A DNA stretch of 64,000 nucleotides from Aromatoleum toluolicum (GTDB taxonomy: Bacteria > Pseudomonadota > Gammaproteobacteria > Burkholderiales > Rhodocyclaceae). Shown here piece by piece: positions 1-8,610 of the stretch. Position 1 is the first letter of the stretch. Each line of letters begins with the position of its first letter. Both the position numbers and the translations under genes were made by a program. The notes beneath the pieces were generated by a model that did not search any database, was not told the DNA's origin, and saw nothing but the letters and a program-made list of their open reading frames with translations. The stretch is taken from contig NZ_WTVS01000020.1 in NCBI RefSeq assembly GCF_012911005.2, positions 1 through 64,000 on the forward strand. Reading direction: 5' to 3'.

Positions 1-929
1 CCTCCCCTTCGACCAGCCATACGCCGGGCCCTTTGCCCGGATCGAAGATCGCGCCGATCGGTACCTGCAGCGACGGCACGGAGCGGTCCCGGGGGATGTG
101 GATCGAGATGGTCGAGCCCAGCGGCGCGTCCGCCAGGGGGCCCTCCAGCACGTAGCGCGCCTCGAAGGTGCGCGTCTGCGGGTTGGCGGCATCCGACAAC
201 TGGCGCAGTTTTGCGGCGCCCGTCAGCCCGCTGCCATACAAGGCCGCGCGCGCCGCGGAGCCGATCGCCGGGCGCATGGTTTCGGGGAACTCGACGACCG
301 CCTCGCGGCGCCCGGCATGCGCCACGCGGGCGACAACCTGACCTGCACCGACGACCTGGCCCGGCTCCGCCAGGGTCTCCACCACCACGCCGTCCGCGTC
401 GGCGAGCAGGACCGTGTAGCCGGTTTCGTTGCGGGCAACGTCGGCTTGGGCCTGGGCCGCCTTAAGCTCCGCCCGTGCCGAGTCGGCGGCGGCCTTGATC
501 TTGTCGTAAGTAGAGGCCGACACCGCACCCGCCGAGACGAGGTCGCGGTATCGCGCCTCATCCTCCGCGGTCTGGCGCGCGCGCGCCGTGGCGGCGGCAA
601 CCGCTTCGTCGTGGGCCCGCGTGGCGAGCTTCAGGTCGGTGGGGTCGATGCGCATGAGCGGCTGGCCGCGCTTGACGGCCTGTCCGGTATCGACCAGGCG
701 CTCCAGGACCTTGCCGGGAACGCGGAAACCCAGGTCGCTCTGTACCCGCGCCGCCACGATGCCGGTGAATGAACGCTCGGCCTCGACGGCAGCCTGTATG
801 GCCCCCACGCGCACCAGGGGAATCTGCGTCCGCGGATCGATTGAAGAAGTGGCGTCGCTGCATGCTGCCAGGGCCAAGGGCAGGAGTCCGACGACGGCGA
901 GGAAGGGAATAGTACGGCGCTGAAGCATG
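1..929 (-). CDS. RND efflux periplasmic adaptor (membrane fusion lipoprotein), partial
   Basis: HlyD/AcrA-type adaptor that would link an inner-membrane RND pump to an outer-membrane channel. The ATG at 927-929 follows a GGAGGT-like ribosome site. The N-terminus is a lipoprotein signal ending LALAAC. About 309 codons are visible with no stop, and the gene runs off the left edge, so the C-terminus and presumably the pump gene lie outside. Adaptor hallmarks are the region GFRVPGKVLERLVDTGQAVK (lipoyl-like hairpin entry) and QVPIGAIF near the edge. It is transcribed away from a TetR gene, with a perfect palindrome upstream that is probably its operator. Family assignment is firm; the exported substrate is unknown. 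Confidence 0.88.
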
Positions 930-966
930 GCGACCTCCGGGGATGCGAAGGCCTCCATACTCCATC

Positions 967-994
967 TAGTGACTATTAGTGTCAATAGTCACTA
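967..994. promoter_or_regulatory. Palindromic TetR operator upstream of the efflux adaptor
   Basis: A perfect inverted repeat with 11-bp arms (TAGTGACTATT / AATAGTCACTA) separated by AGTGTC. It lies 38 bp upstream of the adaptor start. Related GTGAC/GTCAC palindromes occur on the other side of the tetR gene, which makes this a likely repressor site. Confidence 0.75.
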
Positions 995-1012
995 TCGTAA
1001 TTCTCGAACCGG

Positions 1013-1630
1013 CTAAGGGGCCAGGCTGCGCAGCACCAGATTGGAAAGCTGCGCCGGGGCCTCCTCGGCAACATCGAGGTTGTACTGGAGCAGGAGCGGG
1101 TTCACATAGGGCTGCATGACCAGATCGATGGCATGCACGGTCTCGTCCAGCGGCGTCTTGCGCTCGAACTCGCCGCTCTCCCGCCCTTCGCGGACGATCT
1201 CCGTCAGGATCTGCCGAATACGCTCACAGTAGGCGCGGGCCGACGGCCACCCCTCACCCGCGGAATACGCGGCGATGTCGTACAGCTTGCGATCGTTGAA
1301 GAACAGACTCACCCCGGTCGAGACCAAGGTCTTGAACATTCGGCGGAGTTTTTCCGTGGGCGTGGCTGCGCCCGCCACCGCCTCTTCGACCGCTGCGACG
1401 ATGGCGCACAAGGTCTTGGCGCAAATGGCCTCGCCGATGGCCTGCTTGGAATCGAAGAACTTGTAGATATAGGCCTTCGAAAAACCGATCGCCTTGGCCA
1501 GGTCGGAGACCGTGGTCTTCTCGTAGCCGTAGTGGCTGAAGTGCTCGCCCGCCGCCTCCACGATCTGGTCTCGGACATTGTGGTCGGCGGGGCCGCGCGA
1601 TGCGGGGGCGGAAGACGGGGTTTGGCTCAT
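1013..1630 (-). CDS. TetR/AcrR-family efflux repressor
   Basis: A 205-residue TetR regulator. The N-terminal HTH is well formed (VSDLAKAIGFSKAYIYKFFD, about residues 40-60), followed by an all-helical ligand-binding domain. I start at MSQTPSS because GAGGT lies a usable distance upstream; an in-frame ATG six codons earlier is possible. It sits between the adaptor (same strand) and an outer-membrane factor gene (opposite strand), and repeats of the same palindrome flank it. The simplest reading is autoregulation plus repression of both arms of the efflux system. The inducer cannot be inferred. Confidence 0.85.
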   Translation of the reverse strand: MSQTPSSAPASRGPADHNVRDQIVEAAGEHFSHYGYEKTTVSDLAKAIGFSKAYIYKFFDSKQAIGEAICAKTLCAIVAAVEEAVAGAATPTEKLRRMFKTLVSTGVSLFFNDRKLYDIAAYSAGEGWPSARAYCERIRQILTEIVREGRESGEFERKTPLDETVHAIDLVMQPYVNPLLLQYNLDVAEEAPAQLSNLVLRSLAP

Positions 1631-1665
1631 GAAAAAACAATACCTCACATGCCCTATCTTTTCAA

Positions 1666-1723
1666 CTAGTGACTATTTCAGTTGACAGTCACACACGAGT
1701 GACTATTATGGCATTTAGTCACC
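1666..1723. promoter_or_regulatory. Two TetR operators in the tetR / outer-membrane factor intergenic region
   Basis: Two degenerate copies of the 967-994 palindrome. One has GTGAC at 1669-1673 facing GTCAC at 1688-1692. The other has GTGACTA at 1699-1705 facing TAGTCAC at 1716-1722. They lie between divergent genes where both promoters must be. Confidence 0.65.
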
Positions 1724-1748
1724 CCAGTTCAACTCACGAAGGACCCTC

Positions 1749-3254
1749 ATGCTCGCCCACCCCCGCTCTCTCGCCCTTGTTCTGAGCGTCGGCGTCTTGA
1801 CGGGCTGCGCCGTCGGCCCCGCCTACCGGCCGCCCGAGATCGCGCTGTCCTCCACCTTCCTCGGACAAGAAGGTGTCGATCACCGGCAGGTTCAGCACAC
1901 GGCAGACCTCCAGGTCTGGTGGGCCGCCTTCGATGATCGCCTGCTGACGCAATTCGTCTCCCTGGCCCTGGAACAGAACCTGGACCTCGCGCAAGCGGCG
2001 GCACGTGTCGCCCAGTCGCGCGCATCACTGCGCTACGCCGATGCGGCGCTACTTCCGGCGGCCAGCGTGAGTGCAAGCGCTGCGAGAGCCTACCAGTCGG
2101 TCGAGACCCCGCTGGGGCAGGTGCTCGACGCCACGCCCGGCTTCGATCGCAGCGGCAGCGCCTACGAGGCCAACCTCGGTGCGAGCTGGGAGATCGACGT
2201 GTTCGGCGGTCTGCGACGGGGGCGGGAGGCCGCACGCGCGGAGTACGAAGCATCCGAAGCCGGCGCGGTGGCGACGCGGCTGGCCGTGGCCGCGCAGACC
2301 GCGGACGTGTACGTCACGATCCGGGGCTTGCAAGCGCGCATCGCGATCGCCAGACAGCAGGTGGAGACCCGCCGTCAGCTGCTCGCCCTGGTCAAGCTCC
2401 AGTACGAGAAGGGGATCGCCGCCGAGCTCCAGCTGAACCAGGCCGAGGGTTCGCTCACCCAGGCCGAGGCGCAGATCCCGGTCCTGGAAGCCGGTCTCGA
2501 TTCGGCGATGAACGCGCTGGACGTGCTGCTCGGGGTGCAGCCGGGCACCTGGCGCACGGAGCTGGCCGCAGTGGCGCCGGTCCCGCTCGCGCCGGGCCTG
2601 GCCGGGACCGGCACCCCGGCCGAGATGATTCGGCGCCGGCCCGATCTCATCGTCGCCGAACGGCGCCTGGCGGCGGCCAATGCCCGCATCGGCGTGGCGA
2701 TCTCCGAGTACTACCCCAAGTTCTCGCTCGCCGCCCTGCTGGGCAGCGCCACCGCGATCGCCAGCGACAACCTCTTCACCGGGGCCGCGAGCCAGGCGCA
2801 GGGCGTCCTCGGACTGCGCTGGCGCCTGTTCGACTTCGGCCGCGTCGACGCGCAGATCGCCGCCGCGCGCGGCGCGGAGGCCGCAGCCCTAGCGACCTGG
2901 CGGCTGGCCGTGTTGCGGGCGACCGAGGATGTCGAGAACACCTTCTCCGCCCTCGTCAAACGCGAGGCGCAGGTCGGCATCCTGACGCGGGGTGAATCCT
3001 CACTCGCCCGTGCGCGCGAGAACTCGTTTGCCGCCTACCAGGGCGGCGTCGTCAGCCTGATCGAGGTGCTCGATGCCGACAGCAATCTCCTGCAGGCGCG
3101 CGACGCGAAGGCACAGGCGCAAACCGAGGTTGCGCGCGCCGCCATTGCCTCCTTCCGGGCATTGGGGGGCGGATGGGATGCGCCGCATGCAGGCAGCGAC
3201 CGCCTCTACCGCGACCTTTCCACCAACGACCTCTCCATCAACGACCGCAGGTAA
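1749..3254 (+). CDS. Outer-membrane efflux lipoprotein (NodT/OprM family)
   Basis: A 501-residue TolC-like channel of the RND outer-membrane factor family. The signal peptide ends in a lipobox (LTGC, Cys around 20) and is followed by the family start GPAYRPPE. The two OEP repeats are visible, including RRRPDLIVAERRLAAANARIGVAISEYYPK near the second repeat, of which the RRRPD motif is diagnostic. The start is set by GAAGGA at 1737. It is divergent from tetR and probably works with the adaptor at the left edge. Confidence 0.9.
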   Translation: MLAHPRSLALVLSVGVLTGCAVGPAYRPPEIALSSTFLGQEGVDHRQVQHTADLQVWWAAFDDRLLTQFVSLALEQNLDLAQAAARVAQSRASLRYADAALLPAASVSASAARAYQSVETPLGQVLDATPGFDRSGSAYEANLGASWEIDVFGGLRRGREAARAEYEASEAGAVATRLAVAAQTADVYVTIRGLQARIAIARQQVETRRQLLALVKLQYEKGIAAELQLNQAEGSLTQAEAQIPVLEAGLDSAMNALDVLLGVQPGTWRTELAAVAPVPLAPGLAGTGTPAEMIRRRPDLIVAERRLAAANARIGVAISEYYPKFSLAALLGSATAIASDNLFTGAASQAQGVLGLRWRLFDFGRVDAQIAAARGAEAAALATWRLAVLRATEDVENTFSALVKREAQVGILTRGESSLARARENSFAAYQGGVVSLIEVLDADSNLLQARDAKAQAQTEVARAAIASFRALGGGWDAPHAGSDRLYRDLSTNDLSINDRR

Positions 3255-3259
3255 GCAAA

Positions 3260-4045
3260 ATGGCCACAACAAACCATTCATGGGTGCTCATCACGGGCGC
3301 ATCGAGCGGCTTCGGCGAGGAGTTCGCCCGCCAATATGCCGGGCAAGGCCACTCGCTGGTCCTGGTGGCGCGCCGGCTGGACCGGCTTCAAGCACTCGCC
3401 GAGGCCCTGCGCCGGCAGTACCGCATCGAGATCGTGGTGGAGCAAGTCGATCTCTCGGACATTGCCGCGGTCACCCAACTGCATCGGCGCCTCCACGAGC
3501 GAGGCATTGCGATCGACATCCTGATCAACAACGCCGGCCATGGACTGCAGGGGCCGTTCGTGGAAAGCCAGCTGGACGCGGCGCTGGCGATGGTGCAGCT
3601 GGATGTGGCGAGCCTGACCGCGGTCACCCATGTCTTTGCGCAGGACATGCGGGCGCGGCGACGCGGGAAGATCCTGCTGGTCGCGAGCCTGCTGGCCTAC
3701 CAGGGCGTGCAGAACTTCGCCGTCTATGCCGCCGCCAAGGCCTACGTATTGCGTCTGGGCGAGGCGCTTCATCGCGAGTTCAAGCGCGATGGCGTCACGG
3801 TGACGGTGCTTTGCCCGGGCGTGTCGGACACCGGCTTCGCCACCGCGGCGCAGATGAAGATCACGCCCGCTTTGAAGCCCCTGATGATGCGGCCGGCCCC
3901 CGTCGTGCGCGCCGGTATCCGCGCCTTGCAGGCCGGACGCATCAGCGTCGTGCCGGGCTGGGCGAACAAAGCCCTCGTGATCCTCACGTGGGCGACGCCA
4001 CGCTGGCTGCACCAGGCGTTCTTGTCGCGCGCGATGAACGGATGA
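3260..4045 (+). CDS. Short-chain dehydrogenase/reductase (SDR)
   Basis: A 261-residue classical SDR. It shows the NAD(P) glycine motif GASSGFG near the N-terminus, the NNAGHG motif around residue 90 and the catalytic YAAAKAY tetrad near 155. I start at MATTNHS, six bases after the upstream stop, because the motif-bearing domain begins there; a longer in-frame start would lie inside the preceding gene. It follows the outer-membrane factor directly and is probably cotranscribed. The substrate is unknown; the family reduces carbonyls or oxidises alcohols. Confidence 0.85.
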   Translation: MATTNHSWVLITGASSGFGEEFARQYAGQGHSLVLVARRLDRLQALAEALRRQYRIEIVVEQVDLSDIAAVTQLHRRLHERGIAIDILINNAGHGLQGPFVESQLDAALAMVQLDVASLTAVTHVFAQDMRARRRGKILLVASLLAYQGVQNFAVYAAAKAYVLRLGEALHREFKRDGVTVTVLCPGVSDTGFATAAQMKITPALKPLMMRPAPVVRAGIRALQAGRISVVPGWANKALVILTWATPRWLHQAFLSRAMNG

Positions 4046-4090
4046 CGCGCATTTCCCCCGCCGATTGCTTCCCCCAACAGGAGACTCATC

Positions 4091-4414
4091 ATGAAATCGA
4101 TTCTGGCCTTGTCCGGCATCGCCCTCGTCCTTTCCGCCCACACCGCACTGGCCGATGTCGGTCGCCCACTGGACCCGCACGAGCAGGCGCGGCAGTCGAT
4201 ACTGGGCGTGACACAGCATGCAGCAGCCATCCGCGACACAACGGCAACCGTGGCGCTGGCGCCGACGGATCCGCATGAACTCGCGCGTCAGCGAATTGCC
4301 GCGTCGGCCGTGACAGACGTCCCGTCCCGATCCACACCCGCGACGGAATCGCAGCCCGCGATCGACCCACACGAACACGCGCGCCGCTCGATTCTGGGAA
4401 GCTCCGGTGAGTAG
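4091..4414 (+). CDS. Small exported protein with three DPHE-x-AR repeats
   Basis: A 107-residue protein with a signal peptide (MKSILALSGIALVLSAHTALA). The mature part carries three copies of a roughly 11-residue motif, DPHExARxxI(L/A), at about residues 28-39, 60-70 and 92-103, joined by Thr/Ala/Pro-rich linkers. GGAG-like bases precede the ATG. I do not recognise the family. The D-H-E content of each repeat could bind metal, but that is inference. It lies between an SDR gene and a thioesterase gene. Confidence 0.7.
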   Translation: MKSILALSGIALVLSAHTALADVGRPLDPHEQARQSILGVTQHAAAIRDTTATVALAPTDPHELARQRIAASAVTDVPSRSTPATESQPAIDPHEHARRSILGSSGE

Positions 4415-4454
4415 CGGAACCAGCTCCATACCCATACATCAAGGGCTTGATTTC

Positions 4455-5012
4455 ATGACACCACCAACCGAGACGATGAATCCCGACGAAACGCTTGCCC
4501 GCTGGCGGGCCGAGGAAGCGGCCGTGCGCGCCCGCCTCCAGACGGCTCCCGGCGTAGCCTCACCCGCCCAGGTCGCCGGGCGCAGCGGATTGCAGATATT
4601 CCAGGCACTCCTCGCCGGCGAGATCCCGCCTCCGCCGATGGCGGTCACGCTCGACTTCACCCTGCTTCGCATCGAGCCCGGATTCGCGGTTTTCCAGGGA
4701 CGACCGGGCCTCACGCACTACAACCCGATGGGCACGGTGCACGGCGGCTGGTTCGCGACCCTGCTCGACAGCGCCATGGGATGCGCCGTGCATTCCACGC
4801 TGCCGGCGGGCAAGGCCTACACGACCCTGGAACTGAAGCTCAACCTCGTCCGCGCAATCACCGACGCGGTTCCGCTGGTCCGTGCGGAAGGCCGCCTCGT
4901 TCACGGCGGCCGCCAGGTCGCGACCGCGGAAGGCCGCCTTGTCGGACCGGACGGCAAGCTCTATGCCCATGCGAGCACAACTTGCCTGGTATTCGACCAG
5001 GCCTTGCGATGA
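4455..5012 (+). CDS. PaaI-family hotdog thioesterase
   Basis: A hotdog-fold acyl-CoA thioesterase of about 185 residues. It has the PaaI-type active-site segment HYNPMGTVHGGWFATLLDSA (HGG loop plus Asp on the following helix), then the LELKLNLVRAI strand. I choose the ATG at 4455 because AAGGG lies nine bases upstream; an upstream ATG at 4407 would overlap the previous gene by eight bases. It probably hydrolyses a medium or aromatic acyl-CoA, though the substrate is not determinable. Confidence 0.82.
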   Translation: MTPPTETMNPDETLARWRAEEAAVRARLQTAPGVASPAQVAGRSGLQIFQALLAGEIPPPPMAVTLDFTLLRIEPGFAVFQGRPGLTHYNPMGTVHGGWFATLLDSAMGCAVHSTLPAGKAYTTLELKLNLVRAITDAVPLVRAEGRLVHGGRQVATAEGRLVGPDGKLYAHASTTCLVFDQALR

Positions 5013-5134
5013 CTCTTCAGCAACTGCGCCGACACGCCATCGAACAGCGCCTTCGCGCCGGCACACTCAGCACCCTTGATCGACGCCGGGACTGCCGCGC
5101 TCGGCCAGCAATTGCCGGGGCTTCTACTCGTTGA
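5009..5134 (+). pseudogene. Probable remnant of a YcaQ-type winged-helix/DNA glycosylase gene
   Basis: A 41-codon frame starting with an ATGA overlap with the thioesterase stop. Its first about 20 residues (MTLQQLRRHAIEQRLR) resemble the N-terminus of winged-helix YcaQ-like proteins, after which similarity stops and a terminator codon follows. The family is normally several hundred residues long, so this looks like a truncated gene at a rearrangement junction. The match is short and from memory. Confidence 0.35.
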
Positions 5135-5198
5135 TAATTCGTACGTTCCGCAGCCTCTTGATGCACCTCCCCCACGTGGTGCGCGTGCGCATCGCAGT

Positions 5199-7877
5199 TC
5201 AATCCAGGATCCCCAGCAGCCGCGCGCGATCGACGGCATGCCGGCGGTTCGCGGCGTTGAGCTTGGCCAGCAGGTTCCGCATATGCCACTTGATCGTCTC
5301 GGGCCCGACGTCGAGGATGTTCGCGATTTCCTTGTTCGTGCGGCCATGGGCAAGCGCGGCGAGGATTTCCATTTCGCGCGCAGACAGCTGGGCGGGGCGC
5401 TGATTGCCGGTGGCGGTTCTCGGTGCAGCGGACTTGGGCACCCAGCCGACGCGGCAACGCTCGGTGACGCGTTCGATGAAGGCGGGAGATACGCCGGCGG
5501 CGTCACCACAGCCCGAGCGGTCGAGTTCCGGCAAGACGTCGAGTGCCGCCGGCCAGTCGTCGGCGAGCACGCGCACGAGACCGAAGGATTCCGCGAGGCT
5601 CAGCGCTTCGGCGAGCAGACGCGGTCCTTCGTCGTCGTCGCGAAGGCTGCTTGCACGCACGATGCGCAATGCAATCTGATCGCGACCGCGCCGCAGCCGT
5701 GCCGCGATCTCGGCAGCCTGATCCAGCCCGGCGCATGCGACGCTGTCATCATGTTCGAGCAAGGCGACGCGCGCCGCCGCGGTCTCGCGGATCAGCCGCA
5801 ATTCCGCCTCGAGCCCGCGATCGTCACGCGTGGGGTCGGTGACGATCGCGTCCAGCCCATTCATCAGCATCCGGCACGACATGAGCCGGTTGCGGATCGC
5901 GTGCTGGCGGACCTGTTCGCCGAGGCTCGCGGCGACGAGGCGCGGCTGGCCGCGCAGTTCGCCGATCGCGGCCAGGCTGTTGAGCGCGTCGAAGGCTTTG
6001 CCTTCGCTGCCCTTCTGGCTCTCGTAGCGCGCGAGCGTCAGGTAGGCGAGGATCACCGCGTCCGGTAGCGCAGCCTGCTCGATCAGGTCGAGGCGATTCG
6101 CGAGCAGCGCGCGCGCCTCGTCCTCGGCGCCGAGCTCCCAGTGCGCGGCGGCGAGCCCTGCGGCGTGGATCGCGGCCGGCATCGAACGCCATCCCGTCAC
6201 GCTTTCGGCGCGTTCAAGCGCGGCGCCGAAGACGCCTGCGGCTTCCTTCGCCTGACCTTCGATCAGATAGCTGAGGCCGACCGCGAACGCGCCGTAGATC
6301 GAATCGTAGAAACTGCGCGCCACACGGCCGTGGCCGTCGGAGATCTGCTGGTAGTAGCGCGCGCGCTCGGGAAAACCGCTGTGGATCGCGATGAAGGACA
6401 GCGTGTTGCAGTAGAGCGGACCGAGCGCGGGGTCGTAGGTGTCGATGCAGCCGCGCGCGCGCTGGTAGTCGTCGCAATGGATCGCCGCGGCCGAACGCAC
6501 GATGTTCGCCTGCAGCACCACCTCGGGCGTCACCCCGGGCCGCGCGAGGATCACGTCGGTGAGCCGTTCCGCGTCCTGCGGCCGGTAGCACAGCGCGCAC
6601 GCCCACGCTGCGGTGAGCTGGATGCCCTCGCGCCGCGCGATCTCCTCCGGCGGAAGGCGATCCAGCCACGCGAGCACCTCGACGATGCGTCCCTGCACAC
6701 CGAGGTAGCGCACGCGTTTCTCGATCCAGTCCATTGCCTCGGCGCGCAGTCCGCCGAGGAAGGCGTGCTCGGCGGCGTGCTCGAGCATGTGGTGCGCCGC
6801 GAACCATTGGGCGGCCTTCGCATGCAGGGCGGTGCGTTCGCCGGCCGGCAGCTCCGCGGCGAGACTTGCGAGGTACTCGCGGAACAGCGGATGCATGCGA
6901 TAGACGTCCCCGCCATCGACGGATGTCACCAGCCCGGTCTGCTGCTCGAGCCGGGCGAGAATCTCGGCCGCCTCGACGCCGCCCCCGAACGCCGCGCACA
7001 GCCCCGGGTGCAAGGTTTCGAGCAGGGACGCGCGGACGAGCATCGCGACCGCGCGTTCGTCGAGACTTTCGAGCACGAATTGCGAGAAATAGCGCGCCAC
7101 GTCCCCCGTCGCGCCGGACAGGCTCGCCACCGTACCGGCGATGTCGCTGCGCCGGGCCATCGCCGAAGTCACGATCTGCAGCGCCATCGGCCAGCCTTCG
7201 GTGCGCTCGTGCAGGCGCGCGCAGGTCTCGATGTCGACCTCGTCGCCGAGCCGCCGGCGCAGGAAGGCGACCGTGTCCTCGAGCCGCAACCGCAGGTCCT
7301 CGGTGACGAACTGGGTGTAGAGCCCGTGCGCGCGGAGTTCCTCGACCGGGAACGGCGGGTCGGTCCGCGAGCTGACGACGACGTGGAAGTTCGGCGGCGC
7401 GTTCGTGACGAGGTAGTAGATGAAGTCGATCGCGTCGCGGTCGGCGAGCTGGTGCAGGTCGTCGATCAGGAGCCAGGTCGGGCGAGCGAGCTCGTGCATC
7501 TGCACGAGCAGCTCGCTCGCGGCCCACAACTCCGCACCTGCCTGCCCCACCTGGTTGAATGCGCGGGTGGGCAATTCGAGCCCGAGCGCGGTGATCAACG
7601 ACGCGATGACCGCGGGCGCGACCACCGACCTGTCGTCGCTGGCCTCGATCGTCAGCCACGCGACGGCGGCGCCAGGCGCGAGGAGTTCGCGGCGCAGTTG
7701 CACGAGCAGCGACGTCTTCCCGAAGCCCGCGAGCGAAGTCACGGCCACGAGCGGCTGCTCGACGGCCTCGCGCAGCCGCGCGATCAGCCGCGGCGGGGCC
7801 ACTGCCTGGCGCGCGGAATGCGGGGGCATCGTCTTGAGGGCGAGACGATACGGGACGTCGGGAGCAGTCTTCTTCAT
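5199..7877 (-). CDS. MalT/LuxR-type ATP-dependent transcriptional activator (LAL family)
   Basis: A large regulator of 892 residues. The N-terminal NTPase has Walker A SLAGFGKTS (about residues 49-57) and Walker B WLLIDDLHQL, followed by a long helical TPR-like region. The C-terminus is a LuxR HTH containing LSAREMEILAALAHGRTNKE. The start at 7877 (MKKTAPD) is set by GAAGG just upstream; longer frames upstream lack similarity. It is the last gene of the thioesterase, unknown protein, zinc-ribbon operon, 29 bp after the previous stop. It is a candidate activator of the shared promoter element at 9195-9241 and 43212-43258. The inducer is unknown. Confidence 0.88.
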   Translation of the reverse strand: MKKTAPDVPYRLALKTMPPHSARQAVAPPRLIARLREAVEQPLVAVTSLAGFGKTSLLVQLRRELLAPGAAVAWLTIEASDDRSVVAPAVIASLITALGLELPTRAFNQVGQAGAELWAASELLVQMHELARPTWLLIDDLHQLADRDAIDFIYYLVTNAPPNFHVVVSSRTDPPFPVEELRAHGLYTQFVTEDLRLRLEDTVAFLRRRLGDEVDIETCARLHERTEGWPMALQIVTSAMARRSDIAGTVASLSGATGDVARYFSQFVLESLDERAVAMLVRASLLETLHPGLCAAFGGGVEAAEILARLEQQTGLVTSVDGGDVYRMHPLFREYLASLAAELPAGERTALHAKAAQWFAAHHMLEHAAEHAFLGGLRAEAMDWIEKRVRYLGVQGRIVEVLAWLDRLPPEEIARREGIQLTAAWACALCYRPQDAERLTDVILARPGVTPEVVLQANIVRSAAAIHCDDYQRARGCIDTYDPALGPLYCNTLSFIAIHSGFPERARYYQQISDGHGRVARSFYDSIYGAFAVGLSYLIEGQAKEAAGVFGAALERAESVTGWRSMPAAIHAAGLAAAHWELGAEDEARALLANRLDLIEQAALPDAVILAYLTLARYESQKGSEGKAFDALNSLAAIGELRGQPRLVAASLGEQVRQHAIRNRLMSCRMLMNGLDAIVTDPTRDDRGLEAELRLIRETAAARVALLEHDDSVACAGLDQAAEIAARLRRGRDQIALRIVRASSLRDDDEGPRLLAEALSLAESFGLVRVLADDWPAALDVLPELDRSGCGDAAGVSPAFIERVTERCRVGWVPKSAAPRTATGNQRPAQLSAREMEILAALAHGRTNKEIANILDVGPETIKWHMRNLLAKLNAANRRHAVDRARLLGILD

Positions 7878-7906
7878 CGGCCTTCGGGACGCTTCGGGGG
7901 CGGATT

Positions 7907-8122
7907 CTAGCGGACGGTCGGAGTGCCGGCAGCCCTCGGCTCGTCGGCGCGCACCGTCTCGCGCGCCCGGAAGTGCTCGACTGCGAGCTTGAACTCCGCG
8001 ATCGATTCGGCGCTGACCTTCGTGCCGCATTCGTAGCAGGTGTCGTTGATGCGGTCGAACCAGCGGCAGCCGCATTGCTCGCACGCGAGCTCGGGCGCGC
8101 CGGCGGGATTGTGGAAGATCAT
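7907..8122 (-). CDS. Small zinc-ribbon protein
   Basis: 71 residues with two CxxC knuckles spaced as in zinc ribbons (CEQCGCRWFDRINDTCYECG), then a short helical, charged tail. Its ATG overlaps the stop of the upstream gene by four bases, so it is translationally coupled. No family assignment. It could be an adaptor or regulator of a partner enzyme in this operon. Confidence 0.72.
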   Translation of the reverse strand: MIFHNPAGAPELACEQCGCRWFDRINDTCYECGTKVSAESIAEFKLAVEHFRARETVRADEPRAAGTPTVR

Positions 8123-8610
8123 CGGCAGGCTCCGAGGAAGGCGAGGCCGAGCGTATCGAGGAATTCCTCGTAGCCCGCGTCCTGAAGTTCGAATTTCGTG
8201 CGCAGCACGAAGAACATGATATGCCCCTGCCGGATCAGTCGTTTGATCAGCGACAAGGTGTCGCCGGCGAGGCTCGCGCGCATCGCTTCAAGCGCGGCGT
8301 CGTCGGCGACGAAGAGCAGATCGACGCGCGCTTCCTGGAAGCCCGGATAGCGCATGACGCCGGCCGACATGCCGTTGCCGTCGTTGGTCCATTTCAACAT
8401 CGGCACCTCGCCCGCGGCTTCGACCAGTCCGGCGACGTGCTTGCCCGGCTGGATCCCCGAGCCGCTCCGCGGCACGAAGCCGACCGACGAACCTTCGACC
8501 ATGTCGGTGAAGAGCACGCTGTACCGGTCGAGCATGGCCTGCCATGGCGCGAGCTCGCCGAAGGGGTCCTCGGCGGTAGCGAGTTCATCGGCTTCCATTT
8601 CAATCTGCAT
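8119..8610 (-). CDS. Conserved hypothetical protein, paralogue of the gene at 39944-40336
   Basis: 163 residues starting MQIEMEADE after GGAGGCAAAC. I do not recognise the family. Its C-terminal half (LLFVADDAALEAM ... EFLDTLGLAFLG) aligns by eye with the 130-residue protein encoded at 39944-40336: the same VADD, RxG, AGxxxF and GLxF positions recur in the same order. No signal peptide or membrane segment. Coupled to the thioesterase upstream and the zinc ribbon downstream, which suggests a CoA-ester-related role, but that is inference. Confidence 0.7.
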   Translation of the reverse strand: MQIEMEADELATAEDPFGELAPWQAMLDRYSVLFTDMVEGSSVGFVPRSGSGIQPGKHVAGLVEAAGEVPMLKWTNDGNGMSAGVMRYPGFQEARVDLLFVADDAALEAMRASLAGDTLSLIKRLIRQGHIMFFVLRTKFELQDAGYEEFLDTLGLAFLGACR

